Assembly: GCA_022376515.1 (NCBI GenBank)
Contig: WTXI01000162.1
Span: 18,984 to 82,983 of the forward strand
Direction of reading: 5' to 3'
Length of the DNA: 64,000 nucleotides
Source: Lactifluus volemus
Taxonomy: Eukaryota > Basidiomycota > Agaricomycetes > Russulales > Russulaceae
Shown here: positions 21,260-32,543 of the stretch, one piece after another
Layout of the letters: each line of letters begins with the position of its first letter
Position numbering within the stretch: position 1 is the stretch's first letter
Translations under genes and position numbers: made by a program
Notes under the pieces: model-generated
What the model was told of the DNA's origin: nothing
Database searches by the model: none
What the model saw: only the letters and a program-made list of their open reading frames with translations

Positions 21260-21465
21260 CAGCTTGCGGCTATTGGCAGCTTAGCCGAGAGCCGGAGCCG
21301 GCTTATCCTTAGCCGTACGGAGCCGAGCACCTGTCAAGCCCCCATTTTAGTTAGCTTGTGGGAGCTTCCAATCACGGCTACAGGCGTGAGAAGCCATTGG
21401 CTAAGCCATGGCGGTTCGTGCCTCCCCGTTGCCCAACCAACCCGCCTCCCAGACACCAGCCACCA

Positions 21466-23728
21466 ATGAGCATCACACCTCCTCGCTCAGCCAATTCGCT
21501 GCTTGCTCCTGGCACTCCAATACACACTCGCAGTTCGACTACTGGATGCCTCAACAAAGAACATCTCACACGAGACAAGATCTTTCAAGCATTATCAGCA
21601 GAAATAGCTCCTTTCTTCCTTGGTCCCATGCCTCCTACAGAGTTTCTCTCCACTTTCCTTCCGAGTTCGGAACCTTCGAGTTCTGTATCGGGTATATTTG
21701 ATGAACTAGGCAACACGGCGGATGAGGCTCAGATGTACCCAATATTTGTAAGTTATCGAGTGCTCTCTGAGCTTTAGGTATAGAACACTGAAGGGAAACC
21801 ATCAGGTTGCAGCTGTTCAGCAACACGTCAAAAGGCTCTGGATCCGTGATACAGCAAACAAAAGTGACATAGCCGTTACCAAGTACAACGTTTCCTTCTC
21901 ACCCGACTGCACTGTTTACGCCAAAGAACACCATAAAGTCATCACAGTTGATTCTCACCTCAGCGATATCTTTATCGAATTCAAGCACAACCAAGTGGAT
22001 GATCCCTTTCTCCCTAATCCAAGGCTTCAATCACATTCTAATCCGCTCATGCGTGAAAATGCAAAGGGACTCAAAACAGCCGGTCAGATTGCTACATACG
22101 CGGCTTTGCAACTAGACTCTCAGTATTGCACGCACATTTTCAGTGTCCTCATTATGAAGACTTATGCACGGCTCATACGATGGGATCGGAGTGGTGCAAT
22201 TGTCACCGGGCCAATCTATTATGCAGAAGATTCCGCGCTATTGGACTTTTTCACCCGTTATGATCAAGCGGACAGAGCGACGCGAGGACATGACGACACC
22301 GTTCGCAGAGCCTCAGTAGACGAGACTGAGAAAGCTTGCCTCGCTGACGACAAATTCAAGAATCAGGAACTCCTTGTCGTCGCCGTCCCTCGAGTAGTCG
22401 TGCCACCACGCCTTGGCTACTACGTTATCACACCGCCCATAGCCCGGCCTCACATGCCTTTTGGTCGTGCGACCCGCACCTCAATCGCTTATGACATCGA
22501 ATATGGCCGCATCGTCTTCTTCAAGGATTCGTGGAGGGTCGACCTCGAGGGAATGCTGAAGGAAGGTGATATCTACGTGGAACTGAATCGAGCGAATATA
22601 CCCAATATCCCTCACTGCTCAGCCTTCGGTGACGTGAATGGTCATACCACGCACACCCACCAATATGTCAATGCGGAGTGGGTACCGCGGTCTAAGTTTC
22701 AAGTTGAAAACGCATTCACTCGTCATACTCATCATCGATTAATCTTGAATGATATCGGTGAATCGTTGGAAACCTTCAAAACCAGTAAAGACCTGGTACA
22801 GGGCATTTTTGCAGCTTTGCAAGGTGCGTATCTGACCCCCCCTATCTGTTATGACTACCAACTGACCATTTTCTAGCTCATGAAGCCGCTTTTCAGAGAT
22901 GTTACATCCTTCATCGTGACATTAGCTCGAATAATATACTATTGACTCCGAACAAAGGTGGACTTCTCATCGACTGGGACCTCTGCAAAAGAGTTGATTC
23001 GAGTGATTCATCACCTGGAGGTGCTCGCCAGTTCACCCGTACAGTACGTTACCACAATTTCCCAATGTGTGTTTCTTGACGATAGTTGGCAGGGTACATG
23101 GCGGTTTATGGCAGCGGACATTGTCGAGGACCCCACAATTCATCAAACATTTGTCCATGACATCGAGTCCACTTTCTTCGTCCTGCTATGGATGGCTATC
23201 AACTACGTCAAATCCGACTGGGACATAACGAAACGATCGTCCGAGCTTGGCATTATATTTGATCCACCTGTTTATGGAGATTCCGGAGGATCCACCAAGT
23301 CCCGCTTCATGCGCGGTGATTTCGACTCGGACTTGCCCAGATTTGTCAATAACCCACCTCTCACCGGTCTGTTGATCGAGCTGAGGTCTTTGCTTTCTCA
23401 CCGTCATTACAAACAGCCCCAGCCCGTGATGGGCCACAACGAGAATCCCGAGAAGTTTAAGAAGCGTCTCGAACGTCACACTGAGCATGAAACGGGCATG
23501 AAAAGCCTCGAGAACTACGATGCCATCATCGATTGTTTTAAGAGGTCCATCGAAGCCCTGGATTGGCCGCCCGGGGACTCCGCCGAAAAGCAGGCGGTTA
23601 TCCTCTCGCAAGCAGAGCGGTATGATTTACTTTCGAGTTCCAAGAGATGTCGGGATGCTGCTCCGGAAGGTGAAGCGTCATCGCGGAAGCGAGCCAACAT
23701 CAAATCGAGTCCTTTTGAATCGATATGA
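21466..23728 (+). CDS. FunK1-type fungal protein kinase (hAT cargo)
   Basis: Four exons reconstruct cleanly: 21466-21747, 21806-22823, 22877-23043 and 23093-23728. They total 2,103 nt, giving 700 residues, with GT-AG borders and matching phases. Diagnostic FunK1 motifs are present: catalytic loop HRDISSNNIL, metal-binding IDWD in place of DFG, and GTWRFMA in the activation segment. The C-terminus is basic (SSRKRANIKSS). FunK1 kinases are an expanded family of Agaricomycetes whose substrates are mostly unknown. It starts 217 bp inside the left end of the hAT element and reads toward the transposase. No stop or frameshift is seen, so it may be functional cargo. Confidence 0.92.
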
Positions 23729-23925
23729 CTCGGATTTCATCATTTGTATGTGTACTCTTATGTCTTGGACCATGGTGTATGCCATGTTTCTATCTTACGC
23801 TTCAGGGTAGTGTACAACGTCCGAATAGTTCGGGCTCGGGCTTTACGTCTACACCCGTACTAAATGTTGAACTCTATTTACATGAATTCCATCTTTTGTA
23901 AACGACCGCGTGCTGCCTGAAGGTT

Positions 23926-23959
23926 CAACGTTCAACGTTCAACATTCAACGTTCAACGA
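23926..23959 (+). repeat. GTTCAAC heptamer tandem repeat upstream of the hAT transposase
   Basis: Five consecutive heptamers, four GTTCAAC and one ATTCAAC, lie about 75 bp before the transposase ATG at 24033, between it and the FunK1 gene. The position suits a promoter element, but that is inference. Confidence 0.6.
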
Positions 23960-24032
23960 CCTCAGCGCCTTCAGTGACCCCTCACTGATATATAGTGACT
24001 GCATTTCTTCCCTTCCTCACCTCGGACACCTC

Positions 24033-27000
24033 ATGCCTCCCCGTGTCCCCAGGGCCTCGAAGGCCAAAGTCGTCAATGATATCCCCTCAGACCTACCGGA
24101 AGGTTCATCTCCTGCAGCTCAAGTGCCCTCTCGTCCATCAACTCGGCGTGCTTATTCTCGTGTACGTGTGTACCATCCATACACTGAAGGTTCTAGCTCT
24201 GAGCCACTGACTACATCGTCGTCATCATCATCGCCGTTGTCGTCCAGTCTACCACTACGAAGACCCAAGTTGTCGATAATGTCCCTCAGGAAGGCTTTCG
24301 TGAGCATGAGCCTGCTGTGCCCCGAGCCACTCGTCCGTCCAAGCCTACTTGCAGGGGCCGGCGTCCTCGTGTAATGGTGAGTTTCTTACGCTCCTACATT
24401 GAGGGTTCTAGCTCTGACAATCGTGAGTACTAAGCCTGTTGCAGATGACGATCGTGAAGAAATCCAGTTACCTGACAACGATAGCGATAGCGAGTCCGAT
24501 GGTCCCCCAGCTCAACCAACACTTGATCATTCAAACGGACTTCTTTCTCAATCTAACACACTTTGCACGGATACCGTCGACACCAACTCTGAGCTTCCAA
24601 ATACTGATACGGATATGGCATTCTTTTTCACTGAATTTGTTAACGATGAAGGTGAGACGATGAGGCGATGCAATGCTTGTTTGTAAGTAACGCGTCCTTT
24701 GTCATTGGTGTGATTTGACAGAACAACTTGAACAGGCTGGAGGGCCTTAGTGAAGAAAAGGCATCTTCCTATGGCCCGAACACGGGTAATACTAACCTTC
24801 GGAGACACCTGGACAACAAACATAACGTCATGTATTGTGAAGCTCGCGAGAAGTACAAATGGCCTATCTTCAAGTCTCTCGAGCACCAGGACAAGGGAGG
24901 CGTCAAGAAAGACTCACCTGGGCGCCAGCTTCCGGCCTATACTCCGGACGTATTCATCCGATACCTTGCTCGCTGGATCGTTGCAGATGACCAGGTGAGC
25001 GTTGTCCTGTCTCACTTCCGTTAGTAGCTTATATCTCAAACTTAGTCATTTCGCGTTGTCGATTGCCTCGAATTTCGTGATATTTGCTATGTTCTGCGAC
25101 CTGAACTTAGCACCATCCCACATCGCGACAAAATGCGCGAACGAATTACTATTGAATGGGCAAATGCGTTCAAGAATTTGCGTAATGAACTCGCTGTTAG
25201 TCATTTCCTTTGATGACAGGAGCACTGACCCATTACTCCAAATAGAGGTCGTGCGGTCGGATAAGTTTCACCGCCGATATCTGGTCAAGTGCAGACTTGA
25301 CGCCATATCTCGCTCTAACATCGCACTGGATTTCTCGGGAGAACAATATTCTTGTTTTGAAAGCTGCTCTAATCGGCTTTCACCACCTTCCTGATGCACA
25401 TACGGGTAAAAATATCGCTCATGCCATCCTATCTCTTATCGATCGTGCTCAGATTGACCCGCTCAAGGTATGTGACCGTATATTAAACCGAGAGCTTTAC
25501 TTAAATGACTAGATCGGTCATTTCACTCTTGACAACGCCGCAAATAATGGGACCGCCATGGAAGAGCTGCAAGAATTATTACGCGTCGAGCGTGACGTTG
25601 CATTCGATCATCGCAATCATCGCATCATGTGTTTCCCACACATTGTTAACATCTGCACTGGCCACATCATCGCCGCAAGTACTCAAGACGATGAGTTTGA
25701 CCCTCTGCAGGACGATCCTATCAAACGTGTTGCAGACTTTATCCGCTACATACGGTCATCGTACTCCAGAAGGGAATCGTTTGCGCGTAGTGTCAAGCTT
25801 TGCATCGACGATAACCCCGAGTTAGAAAAAAATCATCCCGAGTTGAATTCTCCCGAGACAAAGATGGGACGGCCACTAGAACTCAAGCTGCATGTCAAGA
25901 CTCGATGGGATTCTGTCTACCTGATGATCCGGCGTTTTCGTTTCCTGAGGAAGGTGAGTACACACGTTCGAACTTCGAACGAAACTGTCGGCACTGACCC
26001 TAGGTATTCAGGCTGTAGATACGTACTTCGCGAATAATCCGTCGATCGAATCTATGAAGCTAAGCGCTACTGAGTGGGACCACCTAGAGCACATAGAATG
26101 TGTTCTAGAGGTATGTTCCCAAATACTCTTTTCGTGTCACGTTGATGATCATTGGTCAATCTTTACAGGCTGCGCATATAGTTTTGCAAACTATGTCGTC
26201 TGAATCGACGCCAGTCTTGTGTGGTGCCATCGCCAGTTTCGAACTTCTCATGACTACGTGGGAAAAACTCGGTGCTACATACTCAGAAGTAAAGCACTGG
26301 ACAGATATTGGTTTGTTCTGGGCGCGGAAATATTACAAGCGGATGGACGACACTCATGCGTACATCATCACCTTGGGTAGGTTCCCTGATTTACCGGGGT
26401 CGGGACAGTTGCTGAATCGCTTCATAGTTCTCGATCCTGCCACACGCTTCTCGTGGATCCAGCGCGAGTGGGAGAAAAAATATATAGATCTGGCTAGAAA
26501 AGTCATGTTCGATCTGGTAATATTTACCTGCAGGCTCTAGCTGCACTCTGACATTCACTATTTATCGTAGATGCGTGAGTATCGCGCCAAGAAGCCGTCA
26601 ATTGTGGAATCCGCCCAACCCCCCAAGCTTCCATCGTACGCGATGACGTCGACACGCTTCCAACTCCACGATCATCCCATACACCCCAGATCTGATGGCC
26701 CGGCATCGACGTGGAGCGTCGAAGACGAATTCACAAAGTACACTTCGAGTCCCTTGACCACGGAAAACACCAATATCCTGACATTCTGGGAGGTACGTAA
26801 ATGTTATTGCTTAATTTTCAAATTTACAACTCATGCTTACCGCTAAGGCCCACAAGTCTGAATTCCCTACTCTCTTTGCTATAGCCATGGACTACCTCCC
26901 CATTCAAGCATCTTCTGTTCCAAGCGAACGAGTTTTTTCGTTAGCTGGGGATACCGATACCAAGAAGCGAAACCGGATCACCCCAGCCCTCATGGAGGCG

Positions 27001-27186
27001 TTGCAGATGCTAAAATTCCTGCTAAAGAAGCAGCGTCTCGAGTTCATGGTTGGTTGGAAGACGGAGGAGAGTGAAATGCTGGGAGAGAGCAAGCAAGAAC
27101 CAGAGATTACGCTCGAGTCTTTGTTGGGCGGGGACGCCGAAACCGCGAGGGATGAACTACTTGGTGATGCTATGAATTTAGACTAA
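24033..27186 (+). CDS. hAT-family transposase
   Basis: Multi-exon gene from ATG at 24033 to TAA at about 27184-27186; the first introns are less certain than the rest. An acidic/basic N-terminal region (CRGRRPRV) is followed by a BED zinc finger (CNAC...HLDNKH). The RNase H-like core shows the first Asp in FTADIWSS (about 25270) and the second in FTLDNAANN (about 25525). It ends with the C-terminal hAT dimerisation segment (SSVPSERVFSLAGD...KRNRITPALMEALQMLKFLLK, about 26910-27030). These residues are the known hAT catalytic and family hallmarks. I saw no internal stop that an intron does not explain. It would cut and reinsert the surrounding 7.75-kb element. Confidence 0.9.
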
Positions 27187-27424
27187 CCGTGACTGAGTCT
27201 ACGACACTTAGGGATAAGGACCTTTACTGCTAGTTTAACGTGATACCATCCCAGATTTCGTACTTTCATACTTCATGCACCCTGAAACATTGTCTGATCC
27301 CCCGTCACTCGATTTGCAAAATGGCACGTGCGATCACATGCGGAGAGTCGGAGCTCGGAGTTCTAACTTCATCATGAAGGTCAACATCAACCCAACACAA
27401 CTCGTGTATACAATACCATACCCC

Positions 27425-28460
27425 ATGTCAGATTCAAGCAAACTCAGCAGCGTCCTTCAGCCTAGCGTAGTTCGCGTACGTGGACGATATAGGCTGGGAA
27501 AGTTACTGGGCTCTGGAACCCATGGTAAGTTGTTCTGTTTCCGTCTCACCTTTCGATTTTGCTCAATCCTCTAGGACATGTATACTTAGGACGGGACATC
27601 AAAACTAGGCTGGATGTTGCACTAAAGCTTGAGCCTGTCAAAGCACGAAACTCCCGTCTCAGTAACGAGCATGCTGTTTACAAGGCCCTTTCAAATGTGC
27701 CCGGCTTCCCTGCCATGCATTGGTATGGCACAGAGGTCCCCTACAACGTGATGGTTCTTGAGCGCCTCGATCTTACGTTGGAAGAGGCAATATGCAAGTC
27801 CCACGACGACAACTTGGTGTTCTCCTTCGCCGATCAAATGGTAAATTTTCTCTGTTTCTCAAAATGTTTAATTCTTATCCCTTTCGACAGCTTTCACGTC
27901 TTGAATCGCTACACGAACAAAGTTACATCCACCGCGACGTTAAACCGTCGAGCTTCATGACGGGCATGGGTGAAAAAGGCAGCCAGGTGTTTCTAATCGA
28001 CTTTGGCTTGGCCCAACTCTTTCGCAATCCCTTGACTCGTCAGCACCTTCCGCAGATGTCTGAACTGAAGACTGTAGGCACCATCGCCTTTACATCAATT
28101 AGCAGCCATCTAGGACAGACGCAATCACGCCGCGACGATCTTGAAGCACTCGTGTATACTATTATCTATTTATATCGTGGTCGCTTACCTTGGCAAGACG
28201 ACCTTGTGGGAGACTCTGTTGGGAAACGTGGAGCAGCTGTTCTCAAGAAGAAGATTGCCTCGGCCGAAACTCTTTGCCTCGGCCTACCTGCACCCTTCCA
28301 CACTTTTGCGCAGTACATTCGATCGCTCAACTTCGACCAGAAGCCACAGTACAGCTACCTCCACACACTCCTCACGCAATGCTTGAGCAGCTCAGCTCCT
28401 GATTCCATTCATTTTGCTTCATTCGGCAAATCCTCCTCACCATCCAGCGACCGAATGTAA
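27425..28460 (+). CDS. Casein kinase 1-like protein kinase (hAT cargo)
   Basis: Three exons: 27425-27524, 27575-27840 and 27891-28460, about 311 residues. An in-frame ATG at 27275 could extend the N-terminus. A donor at 28457 and acceptor at 28523 could replace the last codons and end at 28570. Kinase motifs are intact: glycine loop GSGTHGHVYLG, VALKLE with the ATP-binding Lys, HRDVKPSSF, and IDFGLA with the metal-binding Asp. The CK1 signature HLGQTQSRRDDLEAL replaces APE. It lies 238 bp (from 27186 to 27425) after the transposase and inside the right end of the hAT element. CK1 kinases phosphorylate acidic or primed Ser/Thr sites; the target of this one is unknown. Confidence 0.9.
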
Positions 28461-28860
28461 GTACTTTTGTTTGTCCCGACCCCGAGTCCCCGACCCCCGA
28501 GGCTGACAAACAAGAATGTGCAGTTTACGTTCGTCGTTCAAAGGGCCGCGAGATGATCATTCAATGTTGAGTGGGTGATAGGCCGTCATCGGCATGTTTG
28601 TGACTTGTACCACGATATTTTAGTTGTTCCTTTCGCTGTAGGCTTGTAGCGCTGTGTAGACACGTTGCATGTGACGTGCAACGTGTTTGGCTTGTTGTTA
28701 CTGTTCTTGTAGCCTGTGGGCCGTGGGCCCGTGGCACTTAGGTTAGAGTTTGTTGGACATTGAAGGGGTGGCGTCACCGCCATGCCACGTATCACAGATT
28801 CACGGGTACTTTGGAAATGAGTGTGATGAGCTCCAAGCCGAGGGCTCCCCTCCGTAAGCC

Positions 28861-28907
28861 GGAACCATTAGCTAAGGCTAAGCGGCTTAGCCTTAGCTAA
28901 AGGTTCC
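28861..28907. repeat. Near-perfect hairpin in the hAT right subterminal region
   Basis: A 6-bp outer stem (GGAACC / GGTTCC) is followed by one A/A mismatch, a 15-bp inner stem (TTAGCTAAGGCTAAG with its exact complement) and a 3-nt CGG loop. It ends 95 bp before the element terminus, among GGCTCGGCT motifs (28917-28925 and 28958-28966). It is probably a transposase-binding or structural end element. Confidence 0.75.
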
Positions 28908-28991
28908 GGCTAAGGTGGCTCGGCTAAATTTGGCAAGCCGATGCCATGGCTAAAGGGGGCTCGGCTTCGGCTAGCTCCGGCTCGTCGAGCC

Positions 28992-29002
28992 CCGCAACAC
29001 TA
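28992..29002 (-). repeat. hAT right terminal inverted repeat
   Basis: CCGCAACACTA on the plus strand. The 8-bp duplication GCCCCACG follows at 29003-29010. Confidence 0.93.
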
Positions 29003-31140
29003 GCCCCACGCATCGATCGAAAGATAAAGGGCATGTTTATTGATTTGACACCTCGGTGTTGCACAAATCCGATGGTGATTTTCTTGACGGGTCGGTGGCC
29101 TTCAGGTAGGAGGTCTATGACCTCCTTTCTTTGATCAGGGGTCATCTTCTTCAGGAGACGAGCCACCTTTGCAGGTTCAGCTCGTGGAACTGGTGTTGTG
29201 ACTGGGGGTGCCGTGGTGGTAATCTGTGTCCGGCAGACTTGTGCATAAGTCTGGCTTTGTTGACCCGGTGTGCTCCGGGTTCGTGGTATCAGCATGTCTC
29301 GGACCTCTTGCTCAGACGTAGAGGGGGAGAAGGTCCGTCGTTCCGCTTGGTTGGGGACTCGTGGCAGCTGTTTATTGGGGCATGCATCCTTCTCGTGACC
29401 TTTGATCCTGCAGTGGTAGCAGGTCCGGTTTTTGAGGGCTGTTTTGGGTTTCTTCCGCACTAAGGAGGTAGCAGTGGTAACGTTGACCTGCACCGGAGGC
29501 GTCTTCCAGTGGGTCCTAGTCTCGTTGTGCTGTATGTGTCGTGGTGCCAGTGGTGGGGTGATGACAGGTTTGGGTATTTCTGGTGTGGACAAGAGAACTC
29601 GTCTGTTGAGTTCTCTGACTTGCTCTTCGCGAGCCATACGTTTCCAGTCATCCAAAGTCTCGGGCCAGAATTCTCTGCCGAGGATGGCTTTCTTGAGTTC
29701 GTGAGTAAGTCCGTTTCTAAAGAGGTCGATTGCCCCAGCGTCGGAGCGAGACCAGCCAGCATGGTGTATCAGGGTCTCAAATCGGGCGATGTAGGTGTCT
29801 ACATCCGTCTCGTGCATGTGGTGTTCTTTGAGTTGTTCGTATGCGGTTTGTCGTTTGTTTGAGTCCATGTACGCGGACCTAAAGGCCGTCTCGAAGTCGG
29901 TCCATAGCTGTTCGTCGGTTTGCATCAGAGCGGTACCCTCCAGTTTTGTGAGTTGCTCTTCGTGCCAGTCGTTGACTTGGTTGCCGCAGATGTGGGATAG
30001 TGCCATGAGGACCCTGTCGAAGGGTACACTCATTTCTAGGGTGTTCCGGTTCAGCATCTTCCACTGTTTGAATTCTTTCAGGAACAAGTCGCTTTTGTTC
30101 CTGTCGCCAGTAAAGATGGTCGGTGGCAGTCCAATAAGTTCTGTGGGCCGGGGTTTAGGATGCGTCGATGTTACAGGTGCCGCAACAGATACTGGCACTG
30201 TAGGGTTGGTGGGCGGGAATCGGATAGTGGGGAATATGGCCGTTGGTGCTGGGGGTGGAGCTGCTTGTTGAGTGATCTGGGGTACCGGTAACTGGTATCC
30301 TTGTCCGTGTATCTGGTAGACCTGTTGTTCGATGAGGGGTGCCGTGGTGAGAATGGGATCTTCTTCCATTCTCCTAGTTTCTTGTACCGTTACGAGTGCG
30401 TCGGTTACTGCTGCGAGTACGTCTTCCACGATAGGGGACAAGGACACGGGCAGTGGTTCTGGGGAGGAGTCTCTCATGAGTACTGGGCTAGCCTCAGTAC
30501 CTTCTGAGACGGCTGACATGGGTTCAAGGGGTTCTGTGCGTAGTGGTAGGGTCATCGAGAGCGGGGTCAGCTGGGGACTAAACGTAGTGCTAGCAGGGGC
30601 GCTTGGCTCTTGCACGGTGACTGGGATTGCTGGGGTTGCGGGGGTTTGCCATGGTTGGATAATTTCAGGTTGAGGGGAGTGGAGTAATTCCCCTCCTAGC
30701 ATCAGTCCGGTTTCTTGGTCGAGGACTTCCTCCTCGTCTTCTGGTGCCTCGTTCCATCGTCCGAGTCCAAGAAGGTCGGCTTTCACCTCCGAGATGATGT
30801 CGTTCTTCTTGACTTGGAACGTCTTTAGTAGCCTGTTGTATCGGATCATATACCATCGTCCGTTGATGAGCTCGACAGGTCCTCTTGCAGGGTTTGTCAG
30901 CGTCGTATCCAGAATAGAGTATGACCCGGTTCCTTGACCCATGCGTGGGTCCCAAATGGCTTTTCCTTTGATGTGGGGTGGTAGGTTGTCGAATTGTCTG
31001 ATAGGGTAGCTGATAGGCTCGTTACTTGTGGCGGTGCTTTCTGTTCGGGAAAACTGATTCTCCCATGCAGAGACTCGGGTTTGTTGTAGTTCATCTATCC
31101 ATACGGATACTCCGTGCCATGTTGGTATCTCGTCTAACAT
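29003..31140 (-). pseudogene. Gyp-B gag and start of protease (5' part of split gag-pol)
   Basis: ATG at 31138-31140. The N-terminal region (motif LPPHIKG) is followed by a disordered Pro/Thr-rich stretch and the retrotransposon Gag capsid domain (starting near IFTGDRNKSDLFLKEF and running through DVDTYIARFETL). A CCHC zinc knuckle follows (CYHCRIKGHEKDAC). The frame runs into the protease lead-in (INMPFIFRSMRGA), where the hAT element cuts it at 29003. It continues in the same frame at 21248. This Gag would form the particle shell and bind RNA. The part itself shows no stop codon. Confidence 0.9.
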
Positions 31141-31301
31141 GGTCTTGTATGTGTGTGTGTCAGTACTAGGGCTGTCCTAGTATTGGTGTGGTTATGACTG
31201 GGTGCTTCCTTTTCGTCAACTATTGCTTGGTTGACCAATGTATGGTGCTGTGTGGTGGTGTCTTCGTCCTACGGAAGGTTGAAGAGGTAGATGGGTTTAG
31301 G

Positions 31302-31312
31302 AGTCTTCACTT
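31302..31312 (-). other. Gyp-B primer-binding site (self-priming type)
   Basis: One base after the 5' LTR the element strand reads AAGTGAAGACT, the exact reverse complement of an 11-mer inside the LTR. I see no obvious tRNA 3'-end complement there. The same arrangement occurs in Gyp-A and Gyp-C. Confidence 0.75.
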
Positions 31313-31313
31313 T

Positions 31314-32186
31314 TGTCAAGGCTCAGAAGGGCCTTGCGCTCGACGTGAGCTTAGTCGCGTGACTTAGTCCTTCAAGGGCTAACGTCACGTGACACTTGAG
31401 GTTGCTGACTAAACTCGAGGGCACGTGAGTCCTGTCACGTGACCGTCGGATACTTGATGATGATGTAAATGGGTGACTAAGCCGCAGTGGTCATGAGGCT
31501 TAGTCTGACTAATCAGGGTTCAGGGTTCTATGTCCCACTGGCTCTACTCAGGAGGAGGGCGTCGCGCTGACGGATGCACTCCTGGTATTGTCAATGATCT
31601 TTAGGGCCCCTCTCTGGTAGGCAAGAGCTAATCCTCCTAACACACTAGAGGTTAGGGAGGGAGACTTTAAGAGATGAGAGGGGAGACCGGAAGGTCTTTG
31701 GAAAGTGGGAAGATGGTGGTTCTGATTAAAGACGAAGTGAAGACTAAAGACAAGGGGCACTGAAAGTGCCGGCTTATATACTACTGGGGTGTGACGCTTA
31801 CTAAGGGAGTCTCAGGGATGTCACATAGGGTGACATCATGATATAATAATAGATAGGGGCTAATAGGGGCTGATCGAGATAGCATCGAGATAGGATCGAG
31901 ATGTATCGAGATCCTGGGGTAACCTCGGCGCTGCGCCGGAATGATGTCGGGGTCACATCGGGGTAATCTCGGGGGAACTGTATCGTAACTGAATCTGTAT
32001 AGTACTGTATAGTAGTTATGTAAGCGAGATCGGATCGGGGATAGATCGAGCGTCACGTGTCTTCACTGTTTACTTAGCTGTTTTCTTGTTTGTTCTTGTT
32101 GTTTTATATGGCTTGAAATGGTTTGAATTTCCCACGGTTGCAAGTGGTACTTTTCTGAACATCATGTGACGGTGAAAACCGTAACA
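31314..32186 (-). repeat. Gyp-B 5' LTR
   Basis: Second 873-bp LTR, at the upstream side in element orientation. ATGCT follows at 32187-32191, matching 6607-6611. It carries the TATA box and the self-primer described separately. Confidence 0.95.
31735..31780 (-). promoter_or_regulatory. Gyp-B LTR promoter: TATA box and predicted transcript start
   Basis: On the minus strand TATATAA (31780-31774) is followed 35 nt downstream by AGTCTTCACTT (31745-31735). This 11-mer is exactly complementary to the primer-binding site at 31302-31312. By analogy with Tf1, whose mRNA 5' end primes its own cDNA, I predict the transcript begins at about 31745. The start site is inferred from the complementarity. 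Confidence 0.7.
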
Positions 32187-32389
32187 ATGCTCAAGCCTTG
32201 CCACTTGCTCAATGGCCTCTTGTCTTTTCTCAGCTTCCTTTGCCTTGTCAAAACGCACCAGTTCATCGTCTCGGGCCTTCTCTGCCCTGGTTCTGCGTCT
32301 TTTTGGCGCCACTACATTTCCCGGATGCTTGTGAGCATTTGTTTCCCGGGTTTTACGTGTGGTAGCATGAGGTTGGGAATCATCGGGCA
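32187..32389 (-). pseudogene. Plavaka-associated accessory protein gene, 5' part
   Basis: ATG at 32387-32389 begins MPDDSQPHATTRKTRE. A basic segment follows (APKRRRTRAEKARDDEL) and then a charged helix (KAKEAEKRQEAIEQVARLE) that runs into the Gyp-B junction. Removing Gyp-B and one ATGCT restores the frame directly into the part at 6611 (...VARLEHAMEVEDNN). The start lies 154 bp from the start of the divergently transcribed Plavaka transposase, so the two probably share a bidirectional promoter. Confidence 0.8.
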
Positions 32390-32543
32390 TTTTCGATGGT
32401 GAGTGGGGACACGGAAAATTTGAACTTGAATTATTACGCTTGACGTGTTTGTGCTCCACGTTTGAACCAAACAGTGTCAGCATGTGCCTTGAACGAGCCT
32501 TTGAATTCGCTAAGTCAAATTTCTCAGACAACTAAATCACGGT
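32390..32543. promoter_or_regulatory. Divergent promoter interval of Plavaka P1
   Basis: 154 bp separate the two outward-facing start codons (32389 minus, 32544 plus). No canonical TATA box stands out. The equivalent interval of the second module (about 41165-42504) is much longer and contains tandem repeats. Confidence 0.45.

Larger units (their letters stand above)
21249..29002 (+). mobile_element. Complete hAT DNA transposon carrying two protein-kinase genes
   Basis: 7,754 bp with 11-bp terminal inverted repeats: TAGTGTTGCGG at 21249-21259 and CCGCAACACTA at 28992-29002. A perfect 8-bp duplication GCCCCACG flanks it (21241-21248 and 29003-29010). The 8-bp duplication and TA.TG-type ends fit the hAT superfamily, as does the internal transposase gene. 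Excision restores the Gyp-B gag-pol frame. Inside, all on the plus strand, are a FunK1 kinase, the hAT transposase and a casein-kinase-1-like kinase, each without visible damage. Subterminal DNA is rich in AGCCGAG/GGCTCGGCT motifs on both sides. Confidence 0.95.
6612..32186 (-). mobile_element. Ty3/gypsy LTR retrotransposon Gyp-B with two nested insertions
   Basis: Two 873-bp LTRs (6612-7484 and 31314-32186) differ at one base by my reading (T at 7468, C at 32170). They are flanked by the 5-bp duplication ATGCT (6607-6611 and 32187-32191). The element reads on the minus strand. Removing Gyp-A (with one CATGC) and the hAT element (with one 8-bp duplication) leaves about 8.6 kb, a normal full-length size. 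Gag-pol is one frame in three pieces: 31140-29003, 21248-16840 and 7649-7545. It is inactive: two in-frame TGA codons, a missing chromodomain and two insertions. Confidence 0.95.
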
